Assembly: GCA_046758005.1 (NCBI GenBank)
Contig: JBHHZJ010000021.1
Span: 1 to 39,310 of the forward strand
Direction of reading: 5' to 3'
Source of the DNA: JBHHZJ01 sp046758005
Lineage (GTDB): Bacteria > Pseudomonadota > Alphaproteobacteria > Kiloniellales > J153
Length of the DNA stretch: 39,310 nt
Shown: positions 1 through 7,225 of the stretch, one piece after another
Layout of the letters: every line of letters starts with the position of its first letter
Numbering within the stretch: position 1 is the stretch's first letter
Translations under genes and position numbers: made by a program
Notes under the pieces: generated by a model
The model's input: the letters and a program-made list of their open reading frames with translations, nothing else
What the model was told of the DNA's origin: nothing
The model's database searches: none

Positions 1-1
1 C

Positions 2-70
2 GCCATCTACGGCGCCGTGCTCGCGGCGGAGCTCTTGTTCAGCAAGAGGCGGATTGGACACCCGGTATAA
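2..70 (+). CDS. C-terminal end of an unidentified protein (partial)
   Basis: An open frame enters from the left edge and ends with TAA at 68-70, encoding about 22 residues. They start with a hydrophobic stretch (AIYGAVLAAELLF) and end with a basic tail (SKRRIGHPV), which would suit the last membrane helix of a larger protein. Too little is present to name a family, and chance openness in GC-rich DNA cannot be excluded. Confidence 0.3.
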   Translation, partial: AIYGAVLAAELLFSKRRIGHPV

Positions 71-159
71 GACCGATGAGCGCACGAGGTGACTCGGGCG
101 CTCGTCGGTATCCGCGCGCCGGGTTGGCCTTGGGCGGCGGCGCCCAAACAAAGGACGAA

Positions 160-197
160 ATACCAGCGAGTGGATGGCTTGATCCGCTCGCTGGTAT
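160..197. repeat. Perfect 11-bp inverted repeat / hairpin
   Basis: ATACCAGCGAG at 160-170 is matched by CTCGCTGGTAT at 187-197. The stem can extend inward through a T-G wobble and three more pairs, leaving an 8-nt loop. No T-run follows on either strand, so it is not a typical intrinsic terminator. A second small hairpin (TTGGGCG/CGCCCAA, 130-147) lies just upstream. Both sit in an IS-remnant zone and may be leftovers of element ends. Confidence 0.6.
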
Positions 198-219
198 AAG
201 GCGGATGTCACACCTGTGC

Positions 220-260
220 GTACCGAAGATCTCATCCGGTAAGGATTCGGCGCGACTCGG
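220..260 (+). repeat. Diverged direct repeat, copy A (left of the helicase gene)
   Basis: This ~41-bp stretch resembles 3228-3267. Both contain a TACC-AGA-like start, an ATCCGG core, an AAG-ATTC block and the identical 10-mer GCGCGACTCGG minus small indels. Copy A lies just before a transposase N-terminal stub and copy B directly joins an IS256-type transposase fragment, so the shared sequence is probably the end of a decayed insertion sequence. Confidence 0.5.
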
Positions 261-284
261 AACACTGTGACATGATCCCGGTCC

Positions 285-401
285 ATGGTCGGGCTCATCA
301 GGGCACTGTGGTGGATCCTTGGACTACGGCTCAAATCGCGTGCGCGGATCGAGGCCGAGAACCTGGCCCTGCGGCGTCAGCTTAATGTCGTGTGCCGTTA
401 G
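285..401 (+). pseudogene. Truncated transposase/integrase N-terminus (IS remnant)
   Basis: ATG at 285 opens 38 codons before TAG at 399-401. The peptide has the start typical of a common integrase-core transposase group: a hydrophobic opening, then the conserved charged block RARIEAENLALRRQLNVV. In full elements this is followed by several hundred residues carrying the helix-turn-helix and DDE core, none of which is present here. The frame ends where a 12-bp inverted repeat begins (401), which suggests that a second insertion or deletion cut it. It is non-functional as a transposase. Confidence 0.6.
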
Positions 402-498
402 GCTGTGAATCGGCACGCCAATTGAACGCCGATCCGCGTTGTAACTACCTGATTTCCCTGGAAGCGGCAGGGTCAAGGTTTGGCCGCGATTCACAGCC
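401..498. repeat. 12-bp perfect inverted repeat flanking 74 bp, possible element ends
   Basis: GGCTGTGAATCG at 401-412 is repeated inverted as CGATTCACAGCC at 487-498. The outer GGCTGTGAATCGGCACGCC is reminiscent of IS21-family-like ends, from memory only. The 74 bp between have no convincing reading frame. This could be a deletion derivative of an element that inserted into the transposase stub ending at 401. Confidence 0.45.
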
Positions 499-695
499 AC
501 GCCCGCCGACGCCTGAAGGGTCCGCCGGGAAGCGTTCGCCTCTGCTCATGAGCAAAGAAAAAATGCCGGCAGCCCCCTATATTGGGATTGATTGAGGCCT
601 GCCACTACTACATATTGGGCTGTGCTCAATATCATGGTCCCCGCACGCGGCCTGCTGCGCACTCCGCGGGGGCTCTTACGGCGGAGGAATTTAGC

Positions 696-3218
696 TTGTC
701 GGGACAGCGACGCATGAGCGGCTCGGCGCGGCAGGTCGCCTCCCGGGTGCGGCGTATGCTCGATCGTCCGCCCAGCTTTCTCGGCTGGCATAGCACCGAC
801 GAGCAGGAGATTACCCGTCGCCGTTGGCGCGGCCGGAGCGAGGTCGAGGCGGTCGAGCCGGTGGATCCGGCCGACCCGTTCTACGGCCTCTATCGCGTGC
901 GCTCCGCGAGCGGGGGGACCTATGAGGTCGAAATCCGCGCCCTAAGCGCGCGTGAGAATTCCTGCGGCTGCCACGACCACGCGGTCAACGGTCTCGGCAC
1001 CTGCAAGCACATCGAAGGCACGCTCTACGCCCTGCGCCGGGGCCGGGCCCGGCCGTTCGACGCGGCGGCGCGGCAAGGCTCTCCCTGGGCGGAGGTCTAT
1101 CTGTCGCGGCGCGAGGAGCCCTCGGTCCGCGTCATGTGGCCGGCCGACGCGGACTTGGCCGCGCGGCTCCGCGAGCACCTCGGCGCATTCTTCTCGGACG
1201 AGGGCGGCCTGAACGGCGACCCGCTGATGGCCCTGCCGGCGCTGAAGCAGGCCGTGGCGGCGCTGCCCCCGCCGTTGGCCCGCCACGTCCGAGTGTCACG
1301 TCACCTCGATGCCTGGTCCGAGGACCAACGACGGCGCCAGGCGCGCACGGCGGAGCGCGAGCGCTTCCTGGCTGAGATGGCCGGCGGCGGCGCTGGTCTC
1401 GAGGTCCTGCGCTACCCGCTGCTGCCCTATCAGCGCGACGGGATGCTGCACTTGGCGTTCGCCGAGCGCGCCCTGCTGGCCGACGAGATGGGCCTTGGCA
1501 AGACGGTGCAGGCGATCGCCGCCTGCGAGTTGCTGCGCCGGCGCCGCGGCGTCGAACGCGTCCTCGTGGTCGGTCCGACCTCCCTCAAGGCCGAGTGGCA
1601 GGAACAGATCGCGCGCTTCACCACGCTGCCGACGCGGATCATCGAAGGCGACCGCGCCGCACGATTGGACCTCTATCGGCAGCCCGCCTTTTTCAACCTC
1701 GCCAACTACGAGCAGGTCATTCCCGACGGTCCGGAGATCAACCGGCTGCTCAAGCCGGACGTAGTGATCCTCGACGAGGCCCAGCGGATCAAGAATTGGC
1801 AGACCAAGACGGCGCGCGCAGTCAAGGGACTGAAGAGCCCCTACGCGTTCGTGCTCACCGGCACGCCGCTGGAGAACCGCATCGACGAGGTCTACTCCAT
1901 CGTCCAATACCTGGACCCCGGGCTGCTCGGGCCGTTGTTCCGCTTCAATCGCACATTCTACGAGCTGGACGCGCGCGGCCGCCCGGTCGGATACCGCAGC
2001 CTGGACGAGCTACATCGCCGCCTTCAGCCCGTGATGCTGCGCCGGCGCAAGGACGACGTCGAGGACCAACTTCCGCAGCGCACGGTCGGGACCCGCTTGG
2101 TCACGATGGAGGCCGAGCAGCGCCTGCGTTACGAAGAGTATGAGGCGCGCGTCGCGCGGCTCGTCCACATAGCGCGCCGGCGCCCCCTGACCCGCGAGGA
2201 ATTCGAGCGCCTGCAGCGGTGGCTGGCCTGCATGCGCATGCTGTGCGACACGCCCTATATCCTCGACCCCGAGTGCCGGCTCTGCCCCAAGCTGGAGGAG
2301 CTGGAGCCCGTGCTCGCCGACCTGCTCGCCCAGCCGGACTGCAAGGTCATCGTCTTCTCCGAATGGGTCCGCATGCTCGAATTGGTGGGCGAGCTGGCGC
2401 GCGAGATGGACCTGGACGTGGCCTGGCACACCGGATCGGTGCCCCAGAAGCGGCGCAGGGCCGAGATACGGCGGTTCAAGGAGGACCCCACCTGCCGGGT
2501 GTTCCTGTCCAGCGATTCCGGCAGCGTCGGCCTGAACCTGCAGGCGGCGAACGTGGTGATCAACCTGGACCTGCCGTGGAACCCGGCCAAGCTGGAGCAG
2601 CGCATCGCGCGCGCCTGGCGAAAGCATCAGAGCCGGCCGGTGCGCGTCATCAACCTGGTGACCGAGGACTCGATCGAGCAGCGCATGCTGGACGTGCTCA
2701 CCCGCAAGCAGGACCTGGCGGACGGCGTGCTGGACGGCATGGGCGATCTCTCGGCCCTGCAAATGCCCTCGGGCCGCGCCGCCTTCCTCGAGCGGCTGGA
2801 CGCGGTCATGGGCGGACCCACGGGCGAGGGCCCGGTGCTCGAACGCGTGGCCTTCTGCGCGGAGCGCCTGCGCGCCGACCTGCTGGCGCGCCACGGGGAC
2901 GCGTTGTTGCTGCTCGAGATCCGCCGTGACGCGGCCGGCGCCCGGACCGTGCTCGCGGTCATCGACGCCGCCCCCGGCGCCGACGCCCGCGAGGCCAAGC
3001 ACCTAGCCCAGGTCCATGGCGGCGAGGCGGACGGGGACGCGCCGCGGTTCGAGGTCCTCGACCGGGCCGGATACACGGCCCTGCGGCGCCTGATCGACAC
3101 CGGCATCCTGCGCTTCGCCGAGGAGGAGGCATGCCGCCTGCACGAGGCGCCCGGCTTAGCCGATGCTGCCCAGCCCACGCCTGCCGAGAACGGTGCCCCG
3201 GTCGAAGCCGCGACCTGA
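696..3218 (+). CDS. SNF2-family DEAD/DEAH-type helicase with N-terminal SWIM zinc finger
   Basis: This 840-residue protein is an ATP-dependent DNA translocase of the SNF2/RapA-like class. A SWIM zinc finger (C90-x-C92, then C-x-H near 104-106) is followed by the RecA-like pair. Motif I is DEMGLGKT (about 261-268), motif II DEAQ (about 359), motif III LTGTPLENR (about 387), and the C-terminal lobe carries SVGLNLQAANVV and QRIARAWR (about 608-630). I chose TTG at 696 because GGAGGAA lies 8 nt upstream at 683-689; ATG 714 is the alternative, and ATG 582 lacks a ribosome site and adds non-conserved residues. The gene stands alone between IS remnants. Bacterial SWIM-SNF2 proteins have no single established role; DNA repair, transcription recycling or defence are possible. 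Family assignment is firm and role unknown. Confidence 0.95.
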   Translation: MSGQRRMSGSARQVASRVRRMLDRPPSFLGWHSTDEQEITRRRWRGRSEVEAVEPVDPADPFYGLYRVRSASGGTYEVEIRALSARENSCGCHDHAVNGLGTCKHIEGTLYALRRGRARPFDAAARQGSPWAEVYLSRREEPSVRVMWPADADLAARLREHLGAFFSDEGGLNGDPLMALPALKQAVAALPPPLARHVRVSRHLDAWSEDQRRRQARTAERERFLAEMAGGGAGLEVLRYPLLPYQRDGMLHLAFAERALLADEMGLGKTVQAIAACELLRRRRGVERVLVVGPTSLKAEWQEQIARFTTLPTRIIEGDRAARLDLYRQPAFFNLANYEQVIPDGPEINRLLKPDVVILDEAQRIKNWQTKTARAVKGLKSPYAFVLTGTPLENRIDEVYSIVQYLDPGLLGPLFRFNRTFYELDARGRPVGYRSLDELHRRLQPVMLRRRKDDVEDQLPQRTVGTRLVTMEAEQRLRYEEYEARVARLVHIARRRPLTREEFERLQRWLACMRMLCDTPYILDPECRLCPKLEELEPVLADLLAQPDCKVIVFSEWVRMLELVGELAREMDLDVAWHTGSVPQKRRRAEIRRFKEDPTCRVFLSSDSGSVGLNLQAANVVINLDLPWNPAKLEQRIARAWRKHQSRPVRVINLVTEDSIEQRMLDVLTRKQDLADGVLDGMGDLSALQMPSGRAAFLERLDAVMGGPTGEGPVLERVAFCAERLRADLLARHGDALLLLEIRRDAAGARTVLAVIDAAPGADAREAKHLAQVHGGEADGDAPRFEVLDRAGYTALRRLIDTGILRFAEEEACRLHEAPGLADAAQPTPAENGAPVEAAT

Positions 3219-3227
3219 GCCCTGTGG

Positions 3228-3267
3228 CTACCAGAAATGTGATCCGGGAAGATTCTGCGCGACTCGG
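3228..3267 (+). repeat. Diverged direct repeat, copy B (right of the helicase gene)
   Basis: This is the partner of 220-260, in the same orientation. It begins 9 bp after the helicase stop codon and runs directly into the transposase fragment, sharing GCGCGACTCGG with copy A. Together the copies bracket the helicase gene. Confidence 0.5.
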
Positions 3268-3618
3268 GCGGTCTCGCGGCGCTTTGTCGCGCTGTCGCGC
3301 AAGAAGCTGAAGGCCTGGCTCGGCTCGGATCTCTCGGGCCTCGACCTGCTGGTGATCCAGATCGACGCCCTGCACGTCGGCGATCATGTCCTGGTCGTGG
3401 CGATCGGCGTCGATGGCAAGGGCGACAAGCATGTCCTGGCCGTGGTCGAGGGGGCGACGGAGAACGCCGCCACCGTTCAGACGCTGCTCGACAACCTGAT
3501 CGAGCGCGGCCTCGACCCGGCGCTGCCCCGGCTGTTCATCGTCGATGGCGCGAAAGCTCTCAGCAAGGCGATCCGCAAGACCTTCGGGATCGCCGCCGGC
3601 CTCTTCGCGGCGCAATAG
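3262..3618 (+). pseudogene. IS256-family transposase fragment
   Basis: An open frame of about 118 codons matches the middle of IS256/Mutator-type transposases: AVSRRFVAL, then DLSGLDLLVIQIDALHVGDH, an EGATENAATVQ block and LFIVDGAKALSKAIRKTFG. The IQID aspartate and the VDGAKAL aspartate are the first two acidic residues of the DDE site. The N-terminal ~120 residues and everything after this block, including the third catalytic Glu region, are missing; a TAG at 3616-3618 follows unrelated residues. There is no start codon of its own. It is an internal relic, and its upstream border coincides with repeat copy B. Confidence 0.85.
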
Positions 3619-3667
3619 ACATTCCGCCGCCTCAGTGGCCCGTTTTTGCACCGGCGTTCTCACGCCA

Positions 3668-3696
3668 ATGTCCGCCGTTGGGCCTAAAGCAGACAT
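3668..3696. repeat. Imperfect inverted motif ATGTCCGC...GCAGACAT
   Basis: ATGTCCGC (3668-3675) faces GCAGACAT (3689-3696) with one mismatch and a 13-bp spacer. Similar ATGTCYGC/GCRGACAT intergenic motifs recur in alphaproteobacterial genomes, from memory. It lies in the gap between the IS256 relic and the permease gene. A 7-bp hairpin (AGCGAGT/ACTCGCT) follows further downstream, near 3769-3789. Confidence 0.4.
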
Positions 3697-3850
3697 GATT
3701 CGCTAAAAAGCGGGCGTTCAGGACGTTGGTTCGGCAGGTCTTGAAACCGAGGCACGACCCGGTTCCAAGCGAGTTTGCACGACTCGCTGCGCCGGTTCAG
3801 AGTGACCGGGCGCGGCCACGCGTGGGACCGCGTTCCCGGAGGAAACAACC

Positions 3851-5629
3851 ATGACCAGCGCGCAGATCACGCTGTTCGCCATCCTGTGCGCCTTCTTCGC
3901 GCTGCTCGCCTGGGGCCGCTGGCGCTACGACGTGGTCGCCTTCCTGGCGCTCATGGTCTCGGTGGTGACCGGCGTGGTGCCGGCCGGCCAGGCCTTCACC
4001 GGCTTCGGCCATCCCGCGACCGTGACCGTGGCCGCGATCCTGATCCTCAGCCGGGCGCTCACCAGCACCGGCGCCACCGACTGGATCGCGCGCGCGGTCC
4101 AGCCGGCCACGGGCTCCACGCCAAGCCATATCGGGGTGCTGTCCAGCCTGGCGGCCGCCATGTCGTCGTTCATGAACAACGTCGGCACGCTCGGCCTGCT
4201 CATGCCGATCGCCCTGCAGTCGGCGCGCAAGGCCAAGCGCTCGCCCGCCGTCATCCTCATGCCGCTCAGCTTCGGCGCGATCCTGGGCGGCCTGGTGACG
4301 CTCATCGGCACCCCGCCCAACATCATCGTCGCCACCTACCGCGGCGAGGTCATGGGCGAGGCCTTCCAAATGTTCGACTTCACGCCCGTGGGCGCGACCA
4401 CGGCGCTGGCCGGGGTCATCTTCGTGGCGCTGCTCGGCTGGCGCCTGGTGCCGGTGGCGGCGCGTGAGCGCGCGGTCTCCGCGGAGCTGTTCGACATCGA
4501 GCACTACGTGACCGAGGCGCGGGTGCCCAAGGGCAGCGCCGCGCGCGGCAAGACCATGGCCGAGATCGACGAGGCGACCAAGGACATCGACGCGCTCTTG
4601 ATCGCCCTCATCCGCGGCAGGCGCAGGTACGGCCCGGCGGCCGGCGTGCCGGTCCAGGCCGGCGACGTGCTGGTCATCGAGGCGGGCCCGGAGGAGATCG
4701 ACAAGTTCGTCACCGCGCTCGGCCTCGAGCTCGGCCGCGCCAAGAAGGACGACAAGACGCCGCTCGGCCACGCCGAGGGCGCGCTGGTCGAGGCGGTGGT
4801 GGCGCCGCGCTCGCGCCTGGAGGGCCAGACCGTCGGTTCCCAGCGCCTGATCGGGCGCCACGGCTTCATGCTGCTCGCGGTCGCCCGCCAGGGCCAGCCC
4901 CACCGCGGCCGGCTCAAGGCGTTCCGCATGCGCGTGGGCGACGTGCTGCTGCTGCACGGCGAAGCCGAGCGCGTGCCGGAGGCGATCGCCGCCTTCGGCT
5001 GCCTGCCGCTCGCCGAGCGCGGCCTGAGCCTGGGTCAGCGCGGCAAGGCGCCCGTGCTGATCGCCATCTTCGCCGCCGCGATCGCCGCGGCCAGCTTCGG
5101 CCTCTTGTCGATTCCGATCGCGCTTTCGCTGGCGGTGGCGCTCACCGTGCTCGCCGGCCTACTGCCGGTGCGCGAGCTCTACGACGGCATCGACTGGCCG
5201 GTCATCGTGCTCCTGGGCGCGCTCATCCCCGTGGGCGGGGCGCTCGAGGACACCGGCGCGACCGAGGTCATCGCGACGTTCATCCACGACGCGACCGCGG
5301 GCCGCTCGGCGGTGCTGGTGCTGGTCCTCTTGATGGTCGTGACCATGACGCTCTCGGACATCCTCAACAACGCCGCCACCGCGGTCGTCATGGCGCCGAT
5401 CGCCGCCGGCATCGCCACGCGCCTGGGGGCGAGCCCGGACCCCTTCCTGATGGCGGTCGCGGTCGGGGCGTCGTGCGCGTTCCTGACCCCGATCGGACAC
5501 CAGAACAACGCCCTCATCATGGGTCCGGGCGGCTACCGCTTCTGGGACTACTGGCGCATGGGCCTGCCGCTCGAGGCCCTCATCGTCGCGGTCGCAACGC
5601 CCATGATCCTCGTGGTCTGGCCCATGTGA
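3851..5629 (+). CDS. SLC13/DASS-family anion permease with two TrkA-C (RCK_C) domains
   Basis: This 592-residue inner-membrane transporter is of the ion transporter superfamily, with hydrophobic segments at about 1-205 and 395-592. The two substrate/sodium-site hairpins are visible as SSFMNNVGT (about 108) and SDILNNAAT (about 503). Between the halves are two tandem cytoplasmic RCK_C domains (about 216-293 and 310-390), as in the SLC13 subgroup often annotated as sulfate or divalent-anion permeases. ATG 3851 has GGAGG 8 nt upstream (3838-3842). The gene stands alone after the IS relic. The substrate (sulfate, dicarboxylate, arsenite or other anion) cannot be told from sequence. Confidence 0.93.
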   Translation: MTSAQITLFAILCAFFALLAWGRWRYDVVAFLALMVSVVTGVVPAGQAFTGFGHPATVTVAAILILSRALTSTGATDWIARAVQPATGSTPSHIGVLSSLAAAMSSFMNNVGTLGLLMPIALQSARKAKRSPAVILMPLSFGAILGGLVTLIGTPPNIIVATYRGEVMGEAFQMFDFTPVGATTALAGVIFVALLGWRLVPVAARERAVSAELFDIEHYVTEARVPKGSAARGKTMAEIDEATKDIDALLIALIRGRRRYGPAAGVPVQAGDVLVIEAGPEEIDKFVTALGLELGRAKKDDKTPLGHAEGALVEAVVAPRSRLEGQTVGSQRLIGRHGFMLLAVARQGQPHRGRLKAFRMRVGDVLLLHGEAERVPEAIAAFGCLPLAERGLSLGQRGKAPVLIAIFAAAIAAASFGLLSIPIALSLAVALTVLAGLLPVRELYDGIDWPVIVLLGALIPVGGALEDTGATEVIATFIHDATAGRSAVLVLVLLMVVTMTLSDILNNAATAVVMAPIAAGIATRLGASPDPFLMAVAVGASCAFLTPIGHQNNALIMGPGGYRFWDYWRMGLPLEALIVAVATPMILVVWPM

Positions 5630-5815
5630 GGTCCGCGCCAGGGTCAAGGTCATGGGCATCGAGGACGTGGTGACGGCCCCCGGATGGAGTTTCCAGCAAC
5701 GACCGACAAACCGGTGGCAACAGGAGTCGACTTGTCCGTTGATGTTCCTGGATGAATAGCCGTCTGTTACGGTCATGGCTCGAATCGAGTTACGCAGAGG
5801 CTCACAAGCAATCTC

Positions 5816-6772
5816 ATGCGGCATCGGACCAGGCACATTCACAGACTAAGGAACATCCTGCAGTCCGTTCTCCTCATTGCCGGGATGGCATCGATCGCGG
5901 GCGCCTGCGCCTGGACGATCTTGGGGACGGACGGTGTCGTCTGGGCCTTCGCGGGCGTTGCGCTTGCCATGGCGCTGTCACCGTCCATCCCGCCGGGCCT
6001 GGTTCTGTCCCTCTATCGGGCCCGTCCACTGACCCCAGCGGAATTCCCCGAGGGATACGCCATCGTCCAGCACCTGGCTCAGCGCGCTGACCTCCCTGCC
6101 GTGCCGAGGCTGTACTACGTGGCGAGCTCGATCCTGAATGCGTTCTCTCTGGGCGGCCGGCGCTCCGCAGCCATCGCCGTCACGGACGGGCTTGTGCGCA
6201 CGCTCGCCCTTCGCGAACTGGCCGGTGTCCTGGCGCACGAGGTCAGTCACATCCGCAACAACGATCTCTGGATCATGAATCTGGCCGACACGATGAGCCG
6301 CGTTACCGGATGGCTCTCGTATTTTGGGATGTTCCTTTTGATCGTGAATCTGCCGTTGTTGATGACCGGAAGCACCGTGGTTCCATGGCTCCTTGTCTTA
6401 ATGCTCGTGTTCGCGCCGACACTGATGAGTCTGCTCCAGCTCGCCCTCTCCCGCGCACGCGAGTTCGATGCCGACCTGAGTGCCGCCGGGCTCACCGGCG
6501 ATCCGATCGGATTGGCTTCGGCCCTGGAAAAGCTGGAACGCTATCAAGGGCGGTTCTGGGAGGAGATCCTGTTTCCAGGCCGGCGCATCCCCGAGCCGTC
6601 CTTGCTGCGCACGCACCCGCCGACGGAGGAAAGAATCCGGCGGCTGCTGGAGCTCAAGGGGCCGCCGCGCGCGGCGATCACGCGGCGGCCGACTGAAACC
6701 GTCGAAATCCCGGTTGCACTCCAGCTCGTCAAAGCGCCGCCGCACTGGCGGTGGCCTGGTCTTTGGTACTAG
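5816..6772 (+). CDS. M48-family membrane zinc metalloprotease (HtpX-like)
   Basis: This 318-residue protein has two N-terminal transmembrane segments (about 13-32 and 42-64), then a peptidase domain with the zinc site HEVSH (H141, E142, H145) and the third ligand E216 in AREFDAD. Another hydrophobic pair follows the active site (about 165-207). This layout matches HtpX-like proteases, which face the cytoplasm and degrade damaged membrane proteins. The N-terminus RLRNILQSVLLIAGM is typical of the family, supporting ATG 5816 although its ribosome site is weak (AGAGG about 15 nt upstream). No partner gene is adjacent. The family is certain; the substrate is unknown. Confidence 0.92.
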   Translation: MRHRTRHIHRLRNILQSVLLIAGMASIAGACAWTILGTDGVVWAFAGVALAMALSPSIPPGLVLSLYRARPLTPAEFPEGYAIVQHLAQRADLPAVPRLYYVASSILNAFSLGGRRSAAIAVTDGLVRTLALRELAGVLAHEVSHIRNNDLWIMNLADTMSRVTGWLSYFGMFLLIVNLPLLMTGSTVVPWLLVLMLVFAPTLMSLLQLALSRAREFDADLSAAGLTGDPIGLASALEKLERYQGRFWEEILFPGRRIPEPSLLRTHPPTEERIRRLLELKGPPRAAITRRPTETVEIPVALQLVKAPPHWRWPGLWY

Positions 6773-7225
6773 CCAGGACGAACCGGGACCGGTATCGGCA
6801 AGTGGGTCGACGTCTACAGTCACCGGCGGCCCCACACCGCCCATGGCGGACCGGCACCGCAGACGGTACACCGAAGCGCGCTGCCGGCCCCTGGCCTCTT
6901 TGGGACCGGGCCCTCAGCGCAGGCGGCATGAACGCATGAGGAGCGACCCGACCGGACGAGGCGATCCGTAGCTTGATCTCCCCCCGAACCTGTCCAACGG
7001 ATGGGGCGTAGCTCACGGTATCGGCCCTCGGTAGCCGCCCTTGATTGCGAGTTCAACGCGCGCCCACATGCATCACCCGTTGCGGCACCCCCTCCGCACC
7101 CCGCAAGAGCCACAAGATGTACGCTCGTTCAGGCGGCCCCGAGCGCCCGATTGACTTGGATCAAGGGAGTGATGCACCCGGCGTGCGACCTATTCGTCCT
7201 TGGAAGACGAAAGAAGGTCTAAGCC
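6773..7225. other. 453-bp intergenic region upstream of ipdC
   Basis: No convincing gene is visible on either strand. The first ~370 bp show no recognisable motif. The last 75 bp hold an FNR-type palindrome (7151-7164), a weak -10-like TATTCG (7191-7196) and a purine-rich stretch before the ipdC start. Confidence 0.6.
7151..7164. promoter_or_regulatory. FNR/ANR/FixK-type box upstream of ipdC
   Basis: TTGACTTGGATCAA fits TTGAY-N4-ATCAA, the site of FNR-family regulators that respond to low oxygen or nitric oxide. It ends 61 bp before the ipdC ATG. The best -10-like hexamer (TATTCG at 7191) is 26 bp downstream, a few bp farther than ideal for a class II FNR promoter. Two other boxes of the same type occur in this window. 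Confidence 0.6.

Noticed and set aside
2010..3002. 330-codon minus-strand frame inside the helicase gene
   Set aside because: Antisense to the helicase, no motif, no ribosome site.
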